Below are positions 7,074 through 14,270 of a stretch of 14,381 bases of DNA, in pieces. The stretch comes from JARRQB01 sp965368585 (GTDB lineage Bacteria > Pseudomonadota > Gammaproteobacteria > Chromatiales > Chromatiaceae). The stretch's first letter is position 1; every line of letters begins with the position of its first letter. Both the position numbers and the translations under genes were made by a program. Location: the NCBI GenBank assembly GCA_965368585.1, contig CBDUNM010000133.1, forward strand, positions 1 through 14,381, given 5' to 3'. The notes beneath the pieces were generated by a model that was not told the DNA's origin, ran no database searches, and saw only the letters and a list, made by a program, of their open reading frames with translations.

Positions 7074-7806
7074 TACCTGGGGGAGGTGGCTGTTTTTGGG
7101 AGTCTTCATCGGTGCCTGGCAGGTGGCGGCCACGCTGCTGCAAAGCGACCAGCTGCCGGGGCCCTGGGAGGTCACACAAAGTCTCTGGCATCACCTGATC
7201 GAAGGCGAACTGCTCACGAGCGTCGCGGTCACCTTGCGCCGGGTATTTCTGGCGTTCATTCTGGCGATGCTGGTTGGCGTGGTCGTCGGCTTTCTCATGG
7301 GCCGCTTCGCGCTGGCGGACACCATGCTGGACGGCGTCCTCATCGTGGGCCTCAACGTTCCGGCGTTGGTGGTGATCATTCTGTGTTACCTCTGGTTCGG
7401 CCTGATCGAGGCGGCGGCCATCGCCGCCGTGGCGGTCAACAAGATGCCGCTGGTCGCCGTGACCGTGCGTGAGGGCGTGCGCGCCGTCGACCGCGGGCTC
7501 CTGCAGGTCGGAACGGTGTTCGGCGTTTCCCTGGGCCGCCGCTTGTTGCACATCTATCTGCCGCAGCTCTACCCGTACCTGATGGCGGCGGCCCGCTCAG
7601 GCCTGTCACTGATCTGGAAGATCGTGCTGGTGGTCGAGCTGTTGGGGCGCAGCGACGGCGTCGGGTTTCAGCTCGGGAGCTTTTTCCAGTTTTTCGACAT
7701 CACCAGCATACTGGCTTACACGCTGGCCTTCGTGCTGGTCATCTACAGTATCGAGTCGCTGGTCCTCCGTCCCCTGGAAGCGCACCTGACGCGGTGGCGC
7801 GCGTGA
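7060..7806 (+). CDS. ABC transporter inner-membrane permease (SsuC/TauC-like)
   Basis: A 248-residue integral membrane protein counted from the ATG at 7060, which overlaps the binding-protein stop (7071-7073). A GTG at 7039 is an alternative start giving 255 residues. Counting from that GTG, hydrophobic segments lie near residues 17-34, 70-90, 97-135, 185-200 and 220-242, fitting the six-helix SsuC/TauC fold. The cytoplasmic EAA-type coupling loop that contacts the ATPase is recognisable as EGVRAVDRGLLQVGTVF followed by SLGRRLLHIYLPQL. It forms the channel for the solute delivered by the upstream binding protein. Its TGA overlaps the GTG of the ATPase gene (GTGA), so all three genes are probably translationally coupled. 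Confidence 0.9.
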   Translation: MLQGSTWGRWLFLGVFIGAWQVAATLLQSDQLPGPWEVTQSLWHHLIEGELLTSVAVTLRRVFLAFILAMLVGVVVGFLMGRFALADTMLDGVLIVGLNVPALVVIILCYLWFGLIEAAAIAAVAVNKMPLVAVTVREGVRAVDRGLLQVGTVFGVSLGRRLLHIYLPQLYPYLMAAARSGLSLIWKIVLVVELLGRSDGVGFQLGSFFQFFDITSILAYTLAFVLVIYSIESLVLRPLEAHLTRWRA

Positions 7807-8549
7807 GGGCCAGGGCCTGCCGGGTGCGCATCGATCTCAAGCGGTTCGGCGACGCGCCGGTGCTGATGGATATGCGGTTCGAGGTCACGCCCGGCTCGTT
7901 CACCGCGCTGGTCGGGCCCTCCGGGGCGGGCAAGAGCACGCTGCTGAATATCATGAGCGGCCTGGACCAGAGTTTCGAAGGCCGGCTGGAATGGACGACC
8001 GGTGGTCCGGGAAAGATCGGTTACGTGTTTCAGGAACCGCGCCTGATGCCCTGGCTGAGCGTCAGGCGCAACATAGAACTGGTCCTGCCAGATGCCGCGG
8101 CAGCCCGTCAACGCGTTGACGGGCTGCTTGAAAGAGTGGGGTTGGCGCAGCGCGCCGACGCCTTTCCCGGCGAACTCTCCGGGGGTATGCAGCGGCGCGT
8201 CGCGCTGGCGCGGGCCATGGTCGTCCAGCCCGACGTGTTGCTGCTCGATGAACCGTTCGCCTCGCTCGACGAGCCGACCGCCGACAGCCTGCGGCGGCTG
8301 CTGATCGGGTTGTGGCGCGAGAAGGCCAATGCCGTCCTGCTGGTCACGCACAACCTGCGCGAGGCGCTGGCGTTGGCGGACCGGGTGCTGTTTCTGTCGC
8401 GGGATCCGGCGCGCATCGTGCACCGCGAAGAGCTGCCCGCCTTCGATGCCGATCGTGAAGGGCGACGCGACCCAGACGCGCTGGTGCGCGATCTGTTGGC
8501 GCGCCACCCGGAGATCCTTTCCGGCATCGCGACCGCGGATCGGGCATGA
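7803..8549 (+). CDS. ABC transporter ATP-binding protein (SsuB/TauB-like)
   Basis: A 248-residue ATPase from the GTG at 7803, which overlaps the permease stop; an in-frame GTG at 7794 is the alternative. All nucleotide-binding motifs are present: Walker A GPSGAGKST (residues 38-46), Q-loop VFQEPRLMPW (75-84), signature LSGGMQRR (125-132), Walker B LLLDEP (146-151), D-loop SLDEP and switch His183 in VTHN. The Q-loop text RLMPW is typical of nitrate/sulfonate/taurine importers and matches the rest of the operon. It powers import at the inner membrane. Nucleotides 8100-8127 within the gene form a perfect 28-base palindrome encoding part of the helical domain. The gene ends 37 bases from the convergent regulator gene with no obvious terminator between. 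Confidence 0.93.
   Translation: MRARACRVRIDLKRFGDAPVLMDMRFEVTPGSFTALVGPSGAGKSTLLNIMSGLDQSFEGRLEWTTGGPGKIGYVFQEPRLMPWLSVRRNIELVLPDAAAARQRVDGLLERVGLAQRADAFPGELSGGMQRRVALARAMVVQPDVLLLDEPFASLDEPTADSLRRLLIGLWREKANAVLLVTHNLREALALADRVLFLSRDPARIVHREELPAFDADREGRRDPDALVRDLLARHPEILSGIATADRA
8100..8127. repeat. Perfect 28-base palindrome inside the ABC ATPase gene
   Basis: The half-site GCAGCCCGTCAACG (8100-8113) is followed immediately by its exact reverse complement (8114-8127). The flanking bases (G at 8099, T at 8128) break the symmetry. In the coding frame it spans residues ARQRVDGLL. It contains an ACGCGT core. A function as protein-binding site or RNA hairpin is possible but not shown. Confidence 0.9.
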
Positions 8550-8586
8550 CGGCGGTTCGGCCGACAACGCCCTGGGCAAGACGTGT

Positions 8587-9978
8587 TCAAGAGCCGTCGT
8601 CCTGATCTGACTTCGCCGCCAGGCCGAATTTTCGAATGCGATAACGCAGCATCATACGCGTCATGCCGAGGCGGCGTGCCGCTTCGGATACATTGCCGTT
8701 GGTGTCCTGGAGCGCACGGCGGATCAGGTCGAGCTCGACTTCGCGCAAGGCAGGTACGTCCGCGGGTGGCGCGTGATCCGGCGGACGACCGGCGGACGCG
8801 ATCCCCAGGTGAGCGGGTTCGATCGTGTCGCCGTGGCTGGCGTACAAGGCGCGCTCGACCACACCGATCAGCTCGCGTACATTGCCCGGCCAGCTGTGCC
8901 CGACCAGGCATTGCTCCGCAGCGGGCGAGAACGCGGTGTCGAGTTCGTATTGGGCGAGGAATCGCGCCAGAAAATGCCGGGCCAGCAGCGGTATATCCTC
9001 GGGGCGTTCGCGCAGCGTCGGAATGCGGATGGTCAACGGGCTGAGCCGATAATACAGATCGCGACGAAACCCGCCCGCGGCGCTGAGATCGGCAAGGTCG
9101 CGGTGGGTCGCGGCGATAAACCAGGCGTCGGTCGCGTATTCCGCGGTGCCTCCCACGCGCCGCGCGCGCCGCCGATCGAGCACCGCCAGCAGTTTCGCCT
9201 GCAGGTCCTGCGGCAGCTCACCGATTTCGTCGAGAAACAGCGTGCCGCCAGCGGCCTGCTCGATCAGCCCGGCCTTGTCCCGATGCGCGCCGGTGAAGGC
9301 GCCCTTGTCATGGCCGAACAGTTCCGACTCGATCAACTCGCGCGGCAGTGCGGCGCAGTCGACCTGTACCAGCGGCCCCCGGTGCCGGGAGCAGTTGGCG
9401 TGCAGGCGCTGCGCGACAAGTCCCTTGCCGACCCCGGTCTCGCCGACCAGCAGGACGGTCGGCGGCGGCAGCGCCGAGCGTTTGCTCAGCACGGCGATGC
9501 GCGCCAGCTGTTCGCGCAAATCCCGGACGACGGCGCTGTCGCCGATCAGTTCGTCGGTACGGCTCGATCCCGAATCGCCCGGCGCGGCCGGCGAGCCGCT
9601 TAGTCCGCCGGTCGCCAGCTGCCGGGCAATCCCGATAATCTGTTCCATGTCGCACGGCTTTTGCAGGTACTCCGAGGCGCCGAGTTTCATCGCCAGCACG
9701 GCGTCTTCGACCGCGCCGAACGCGGTCAACACCACCACCGGCGGTGCGTCGTTGCGGGCCGCCAGTTCCTCGAGCAGTTCCAGACCGGATCCGTCGGGCA
9801 AACGCACGTCCAGCACGATCATGTCGGGTCGCCCAGCGTCGAGCGCGCGTCGTGCGTTGGCCAGCGTATGGCACCCGGTCGCCGCGAAGCCGGCGCGCCC
9901 GAGCAGTTTGCATGCCGCCTTGACGAACAGGATTTCATCGTCGACCAGGAGCACCGATGGCGTGTTGGCTGCGTTCAT
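8587..9978 (-). CDS. Sigma-54-dependent response regulator (NtrC/AtoC family)
   Basis: A 463-residue three-domain activator. The receiver domain (about 8-120) has acidic Asp13 and Asp14, phosphoacceptor Asp57 in IVLDVRLPDGSG and Lys107 in LQKP. The AAA+ domain has Walker A GETGVGKG (179-186), the sigma-54-contacting GAFTGA loop (226-231) and Walker B LFLDE (247-251). The C-terminal Fis-type helix-turn-helix is in the last 35 residues (NVSEAARRLGMTRMMLRYRI). The intact GAFTGA loop predicts that it opens sigma-54 promoters when phosphorylated. Its ATG overlaps the histidine-kinase stop (ATGA), so the two are made together. Two sigma-54-like promoters in this window, before pqqA and before the AOR operon, are natural candidate targets. 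That link is inferred from proximity only. Confidence 0.95.
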   Translation of the reverse strand: MNAANTPSVLLVDDEILFVKAACKLLGRAGFAATGCHTLANARRALDAGRPDMIVLDVRLPDGSGLELLEELAARNDAPPVVVLTAFGAVEDAVLAMKLGASEYLQKPCDMEQIIGIARQLATGGLSGSPAAPGDSGSSRTDELIGDSAVVRDLREQLARIAVLSKRSALPPPTVLLVGETGVGKGLVAQRLHANCSRHRGPLVQVDCAALPRELIESELFGHDKGAFTGAHRDKAGLIEQAAGGTLFLDEIGELPQDLQAKLLAVLDRRRARRVGGTAEYATDAWFIAATHRDLADLSAAGGFRRDLYYRLSPLTIRIPTLRERPEDIPLLARHFLARFLAQYELDTAFSPAAEQCLVGHSWPGNVRELIGVVERALYASHGDTIEPAHLGIASAGRPPDHAPPADVPALREVELDLIRRALQDTNGNVSEAARRLGMTRMMLRYRIRKFGLAAKSDQDDGS

Positions 9979-11438
9979 GCGGCGCGCCCGCCGCGCCCGT
10001 CGCCGATCGGCAGCCGCATCGTCGCCCGGGTACCGCCCAGCGGTGATCGGCTGAACTCCAGCGTACCGCCATGCGCCTGGCAGACCCGCAGTGCGAACGG
10101 GATGCCGATCCCGGTACCGTGGGTCTTGGTGGTCGGCCCCGGTCCCGTACTCGCCTGGCCCGGGACAAAGGCAATGCCGGGCCCCTGATCGTCGATGTGG
10201 ATGTCGGTCGTGGCCGCCGTCTGTTCGACCTGCATGCGCACCGTGGCACCGGCCAGGCTCGCTTCCAGCGCATTGACCAGCAGCCCGTGCAGCGCCTGCT
10301 CCAGCAGATTCCGGTCCGCGTCGACGATCCGGCCGGATCCGGTCTGCGTCGTAATCTCGATCTCGCGCAGTTCCGCCTGCGGGCGCGCCATGTCGGCCAG
10401 GGCGTGAAGCAGCGCGTCGGCGTCCAGCGCCACCCGGTGCGGTGTAAGCGGGTTGAGGTAGTCCAGCAGAGAGGCCGTCCAGCGTTCCAGTCGGTCGACG
10501 GTGGTAATGATGGCCTGCTGCGTTTCGGCGTGCTCGTCGCGACTGTCGTCAGGGTGCGCGGCTTGCGCCAGGGCGCGAATGCTGGCCAGCGGGTTTCGGA
10601 TATTGTGGGCGACCATCGGCACCAGCCGCCCGAGCGACGCCTGACGCTCCTGTTCGAGGACTTGATCGCGCGCCTGCGCGAGGTCCGCCGCCATGCGATT
10701 GATGGACGCGGCGAGCGCCCGTGTTTCGGCCACCCCGAGTTCGGGGATGCGGTGATCCAGATGGCCGTGCGAAATCTCGGTGGCACCTTCGCTCAGGGTT
10801 TGCATGGGCTGAGAAAAAATTCGCTGCAAGCGCCGATGTGCAAGCAGAACCAGTAGCACGCTCGCGATCAGGGGCGATGGAAACACCCAGTACGCCCATC
10901 GGTTCCAGCGCCGCAGGCGGTCGGCGACCTGTTCGTGGCGGTGATCGAGTACCTGTGTGAGGCGGGTGTAGGCATCTGCAAACACCCCATTGATCCAGCG
11001 TGCGACGGCCGCGTCGGTCAACTTGTGAGGGTCTTCGTGATCCCGGTCGGACAAGAGCACGTTGATCTGCGTTTGCATCATGGCGTAGGCGTGGCGCATG
11101 CGGGCCAGTGCATCGTGGCCGACGGATCTGCCCAGTTGTTGCTCCAACCGCTCGAAGCGCGCGTCCATGTCGTAAAAGTGATCCCAGTACTGGGTGACCG
11201 ACAAGCGGTCCTCGGTTTGACTGGCGACGATCACCTCCTGGGTTTGGCGATAGATGTCCCGATACAGCCGCTGCGCATCGCGCTGCATTTGGTTGATGAG
11301 CAGTGATTGCGTTGACGCCTGCTGCCAGATGTGCATCCAGGTGCCGCCCAGCGAAGCTGACAGCAGCAGCAGCCCCAGCAACCACAGGTGCTGTTGTAAA
11401 AGTACGCGTCCTAGACGCGGTTGCGGGGCGGAAGCCAC
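9975..11438 (-). CDS. Membrane sensor histidine kinase
   Basis: A 487-residue kinase with a GTG start at 11438. Transmembrane helices near residues 17-35 and 183-202 enclose a periplasmic sensor region of about 145 residues that is largely helical, resembling a four-helix-bundle sensor. A HAMP-like linker follows (about 203-256), then the dimerisation helix with phosphoacceptor His278 in VAHNIRNPLASIRAL. The ATP-binding domain shows the N-box around Asn389 (LLVNALEAS), G1 DDQGPG (416-421) and G2 GTGIGI (441-446). The base after the histidine is Asn rather than the usual Glu or Asp of NtrB-type H-boxes. It would phosphorylate the regulator encoded immediately downstream, whose start codon overlaps its stop. 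The signal sensed is unknown; alcohol or aldehyde availability is a guess from the neighbours. Confidence 0.93.
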   Translation of the reverse strand: MASAPQPRLGRVLLQQHLWLLGLLLLSASLGGTWMHIWQQASTQSLLINQMQRDAQRLYRDIYRQTQEVIVASQTEDRLSVTQYWDHFYDMDARFERLEQQLGRSVGHDALARMRHAYAMMQTQINVLLSDRDHEDPHKLTDAAVARWINGVFADAYTRLTQVLDHRHEQVADRLRRWNRWAYWVFPSPLIASVLLVLLAHRRLQRIFSQPMQTLSEGATEISHGHLDHRIPELGVAETRALAASINRMAADLAQARDQVLEQERQASLGRLVPMVAHNIRNPLASIRALAQAAHPDDSRDEHAETQQAIITTVDRLERWTASLLDYLNPLTPHRVALDADALLHALADMARPQAELREIEITTQTGSGRIVDADRNLLEQALHGLLVNALEASLAGATVRMQVEQTAATTDIHIDDQGPGIAFVPGQASTGPGPTTKTHGTGIGIPFALRVCQAHGGTLEFSRSPLGGTRATMRLPIGDGRGGRAA

Positions 11439-11901
11439 GGTCCGAACGCAGGGTCAACTCTGGTAGGTATTGGCGACATGCCGTGAACGCGCATCTTCAG
11501 GTGCCCGATGTCGCGACGCATGTTCGTTGTCGCGGCGGTGCCTGAAATGCTCCAGCCCCGGGTGACCCCTCGGTGCGATTGCGATGAGTCGTGGTCGCGG
11601 CATTGCGTGCCACCTCGGCCCCGATCTGGCATCCAACGATACCCCGCTCTTTGGTCAAGCGCATCCCCCTCTCCTCGGTCAAACCACTGGGTATCGGCGC
11701 CATCTGGCGTTGCGCCCGCGCCGTACCGCGATCGATACGGCTGCGACACGGTTCCCGCACAGATTGCGACGGCGGGATAGGTACTCAACCGCCCCAAGTA
11801 TACGACGAAGCAAGCGCTCTAAAGTCGGGCTTCTATAATGTGAGAAGGTCTGAGTGCGGGCATGTCGGCAGTGCAGCGTATTTCGTGTCGGCGCATCGTC
11901 G

Positions 11902-11954
11902 GGTTAGTGAAAAATCAGTCAAACCGAATAAACGGCTCGCCGGTTTCTCTAACC
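11902..11954. promoter_or_regulatory. Nested inverted repeats, possible activator-binding region
   Basis: GGTTAG (11902-11907) is mirrored by CTAACC (11949-11954), and within it AAACCG (11921-11926) is mirrored by CGGTTT (11941-11946). The outer and inner pairs share one centre only approximately. The block ends 15 bases before the sigma-54-like promoter, closer than a typical enhancer site. Six-base arms can arise by chance, so this is a weak call. Confidence 0.3.
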
Positions 11955-11968
11955 TTTCGCCTGTGTCA

Positions 11969-11984
11969 TGGTATGCAAGTTGCT
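11969..11984 (+). promoter_or_regulatory. Sigma-54-like -24/-12 promoter of the AOR operon
   Basis: TGGTATGCAAGTTGCT fits the consensus TGGCAYRN4TTGCW with a single mismatch (T for C at position 4). The invariant GG and GC are ten bases apart. The predicted start is near 11995, about 38 bases before the aorA-like ATG at 12033, with the ribosome-binding site GAGGGGG (12016-12022) inside the leader. Confidence 0.6.
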
Positions 11985-12032
11985 GCTGCGTAGCCAACAA
12001 CTCACAAAAGACGTCGAGGGGGTACTTAAGAA

Positions 12033-12563
12033 ATGCAACGCGCCTTACAGATCGAGCCGGCGAAATGTACCGGTTGCCTGCAGTGCGAAATGGCCTGCTC
12101 GTTTGAGAACACCGGGGTATTCAATCCATCACGATCGCGTATCAAGGTATTCGCGTTTCACGACCAGGGCCGGTTTTCGCCCTACACCTGCACGCAGTGC
12201 GCGGAAGCCTGGTGCATGTTGGCCTGTCCCGTCGAAGCCATCACCCTCAATGCAACGACCGGCGCCAAGGAGGTTAACGAAAACACCTGCATAGGCTGCA
12301 AGGTGTGCACCATCGCGTGTCCGTTCGGCACGGTCAATTACGACGCGGCGAGTTCGAAGGTCATAAAATGCGATTTGTGCGGCGGCGACCCCTGGTGCGC
12401 CAAAGCTTGCCCGACCGGCGCCATCGTTTATGTTGACGCCGACTTCGGCGGGCTGGAGCGTATGCGCGCCTGGGCGCAACAGGGTATCGGCGCGGGCTTC
12501 TCCCGAACCGCGAAGACCAATGTACCCGTTGAAAAGCCGATGCAAGACTATCCGCAAGGTTGA
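12033..12563 (+). CDS. aorA: Four-cluster 4Fe-4S ferredoxin subunit, AorA-like
   Basis: A 176-residue polyferredoxin of the HycB/DmsB-like fold. Sixteen cysteines fall into four groups: C12/15/18/22, C53/56/61/65, C86/89/92/96 and C113/116/122/126, enough for four [4Fe-4S] clusters. The two tight CxxCxxCxxxC groups are KCTGCLQCEMAC and TCIGCKVCTIAC. There is no twin-arginine or Sec signal, so it is cytoplasmic. Such proteins carry electrons between a tungsten aldehyde oxidoreductase and an FAD subunit in Aromatoleum-type AorABC. The order here (ferredoxin, AOR N-terminus remnant, FAD oxidoreductase) matches that arrangement. Its TGA is part of the ribosome-binding site of the next reading frame (TGAGGAG, 12561-12567). 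Electron-transfer subunits of other enzymes look similar, so the Aor name rests on the neighbours. Confidence 0.85.
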   Translation: MQRALQIEPAKCTGCLQCEMACSFENTGVFNPSRSRIKVFAFHDQGRFSPYTCTQCAEAWCMLACPVEAITLNATTGAKEVNENTCIGCKVCTIACPFGTVNYDAASSKVIKCDLCGGDPWCAKACPTGAIVYVDADFGGLERMRAWAQQGIGAGFSRTAKTNVPVEKPMQDYPQG

Positions 12564-12574
12564 GGAGCAGAGCG

Positions 12575-12739
12575 ATGGCCTGGGTTCACGACGTCTTGCG
12601 GGTCAATCGGACCGACGGCAGGATAGGTGCCGGTACACTTGATATGAGTTCGTCGCCGGAGGACGCGGCCCGGCAGATCGGTGCAACATGCAGGCTAGGC
12701 GCGGTAAGGGTCGAAGCACGGGCCGGGCTGGCGCGGTAA
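12575..12739 (+). pseudogene. aorB: Remnant of tungsten aldehyde oxidoreductase large subunit (aorB)
   Basis: The ATG at 12575, seven bases after GAGGAG, opens a 54-codon frame beginning MAWVHDVLRVNRTDG and reaching TLDM. This matches the conserved N-terminus of the AOR family (W-x4-L-R-V-N-x-T-x-G, then L-N-M). Family members run on for about 600 residues, with a further shared motif of the type F/Y-I-G-G-R-G-L-A. Here the frame departs from the family after TLDM. The motif instead appears in the frame two bases on, as YEFVAGGRGPADR (12643-12681), with the GGRG core at 12658-12669. So the gene seems frameshifted near codon 24 and then truncated: only 246 bases separate this ATG from the aorC ATG, and some 1.6 kb of catalytic sequence is missing. 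The second frame stays open to a stop at 12814, but I cannot identify its last 40 codons. Assembly collapse is the main alternative. Confidence 0.7.
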
Positions 12740-12820
12740 CGCTATCCTGGGGCACGTTGTTTCGGGTTGATGGTTATTTGCGGCGCTTGAGACGTGCCGC
12801 TGCTGAAAAGGGGTAATCGC

Positions 12821-14107
12821 ATGCAGCACGTAATTGTCGGGGCGGGTTCTGCCGGAGTAGTGGCCGCCGAGTACATTCGAAAATACGATCCTTCATCGAC
12901 GGTGACGCTGATCGGCGATGAGCCCGAGCGTCCGTACTCGCGCATGGCGATACCTTATTACCTGGTCGGTCAGATCGGCGAGGAGGGCACGCATTTGCGC
13001 AAGGATTCCGAACACTACGCCTCCCTCGGCATCGATGTCCGCCAGGGTCGCGTGAATCGACTGGATGTCGACGCAAACGAAGTGGAGTTGGCGGACGGCC
13101 CGCGCTTGGGCTACGACCGGCTGCTGATCGCAACCGGCTCGCATCCCGTTAAACTGCCGATTCCCGGCATCGATTTGCCGGGTGTCGTCAATTGCTGGAC
13201 GCTGGAAGACGCCCGAAAGATTGCCGCGGTCTGCCACCCGGGCAATGAACTGGTGCTGATCGGCGCGGGTTTCATCGGCTGCATCATTCTGGAGGCCCTG
13301 GCGCGCAGCGGAGTCAAGCTGACCGTGGTCGAAGCGGAAAACCGTATGGTGCCGCGCATGATGAATGAAACGTCGGGCGGGCTGATCAAGCGCTGGTGCG
13401 AGAGCAAGGACGTCAACGTCAGGACCTCGGCGCGCGTCAAGGCCATCGAGCAGACCGGCGGCTGGGTCAGCAGCCTGTTGGGGAAGGCGAAAAAACTGCA
13501 GGTGGTGCTGGAAAGCGGCGAGGCGCTGAGCGCGGACATGGTTGTCTCGGCGACGGGAGTGAAGGCCAATACCGCCTTCCTGGAAGGTTCCGGGATCGAT
13601 CTGGATCACGGAGTGCTGGTCAACGAACGACTGCAGACCAACGTACCCAAGGTGTTTGCCGCCGGTGATGTGTGTCAGGGGCTGGATTTCTCGACCGGTG
13701 GTTATTCGGTGCAGGCGATCCAGCCCACCGCCACCGAGCACGGCCGAATCGTTGCCGCGAATATGACGGGGCTGAACGTCGCCCATCAGGGCAGCGTGAA
13801 CATGAACGTGCTGGACACCATGGGACTGATTTCCAGCTCGTTCGGCTTGTGGATGGGCGTGGCGGGCGGCGACAGCGCCGAATTGTCCGATCTCGATCGC
13901 TACCGGTATCTCAATCTTCAGTTCAAAGACGACGTGCTGGTCGGCGCCTCGAGTCTTGGGCTGACCGATCACGTCGGGGTACTGCGCGGCATGATTCAAT
14001 CGCGCACGCGGCTGCGTGAGTGGAAGGAAAAACTCAAGCAGGATCCGAGCCGGATCATGGAAGCCTACATCGCGTCCAATCAAACGCTGCAGCCGTTTCC
14101 GAGTTGA
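12821..14107 (+). CDS. aorC: FAD-dependent NAD(P)H oxidoreductase, AorC-like subunit
   Basis: A 428-residue flavoprotein of the pyridine-nucleotide-disulfide oxidoreductase fold. The ATG at 12821 follows AAGGGG (12808-12813) by seven bases; a GTG at 12794 is in frame but less likely. An N-terminal FAD motif VIVGAGSAG (residues 4-12) and the NAD(P)H-binding LVLIGAGFIGC are separated by ERPYSRMAIPYYL and a YDRLLIATGS segment. The second FAD motif is VFAAGDVCQG. The PYSRMAIPYYL and HLRKDSEHY text is typical of the FAD subunits encoded with AOR-family enzymes. It should exchange electrons between NAD(P)+ and the AorA ferredoxin. The reading frame is intact, unlike that of the aorB remnant just upstream. 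A role with another dehydrogenase, such as rubredoxin reductase-like activity, is the alternative. Confidence 0.85.
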   Translation: MQHVIVGAGSAGVVAAEYIRKYDPSSTVTLIGDEPERPYSRMAIPYYLVGQIGEEGTHLRKDSEHYASLGIDVRQGRVNRLDVDANEVELADGPRLGYDRLLIATGSHPVKLPIPGIDLPGVVNCWTLEDARKIAAVCHPGNELVLIGAGFIGCIILEALARSGVKLTVVEAENRMVPRMMNETSGGLIKRWCESKDVNVRTSARVKAIEQTGGWVSSLLGKAKKLQVVLESGEALSADMVVSATGVKANTAFLEGSGIDLDHGVLVNERLQTNVPKVFAAGDVCQGLDFSTGGYSVQAIQPTATEHGRIVAANMTGLNVAHQGSVNMNVLDTMGLISSSFGLWMGVAGGDSAELSDLDRYRYLNLQFKDDVLVGASSLGLTDHVGVLRGMIQSRTRLREWKEKLKQDPSRIMEAYIASNQTLQPFPS

Positions 14108-14250
14108 TTGCCGACCCGCCCGTTTCCAGGTCATGCGGGCCTGCTGATGCCTGCCGGGCGCCGTGCTGGCGAGTTAGCCTGCATGTGGCACCGGTACCCG
14201 GGATGATCGCGCCGGCCAGGTGCGTTTGGACGCCGTCCTGGAGGGGAAAC

Positions 14251-14270
14251 CATAGCCGTCGCTATGTTTT
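14251..14270 (+). other. Small hairpin after the AOR operon
   Basis: CATAGC (14251-14256) and GCTATG (14261-14266) form a perfect six-base stem with a CGTC loop, followed by four T residues. It lies about 145 bases after aorC. The T-run is short, so this is at best a weak terminator. The rest of 14108-14381 holds no gene I can support. Confidence 0.3.

Larger units (their letters stand above)
11439..12032. other. Divergent intergenic region between kinase operon and AOR operon
   Basis: This 594-base region lies between divergently transcribed genes. Short open frames occur on both strands, but none has a recognisable product. Regulatory-looking content is concentrated at its right end: a perfect TATAAT at 11834-11839 without a convincing -35 box, nested inverted repeats (11902-11954) and a sigma-54-like promoter (11969-11984). 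On the minus strand a TATACT (11802-11797) could be a -10 for the kinase operon, again without a good -35. I see nothing else in 11460-11790. Confidence 0.5.

Noticed and set aside
8773..9603. 276-codon plus-strand frame opposite the sigma-54 regulator.
   Set aside because: It is the antisense shadow of the regulator; all recognised domains are on the minus strand.
11411..11797. 128-codon minus-strand frame upstream of the histidine kinase.
   Set aside because: No recognisable family and composition like random high-GC open frame; it also overlaps the kinase start.
12685..12816. Alternative 43-codon frame ending just before aorC, considered as a MoaD-like sulfur carrier.
   Set aside because: It lacks the MoaD/ThiS fold pattern and the terminal Gly-Gly, ending AAAEKG instead.
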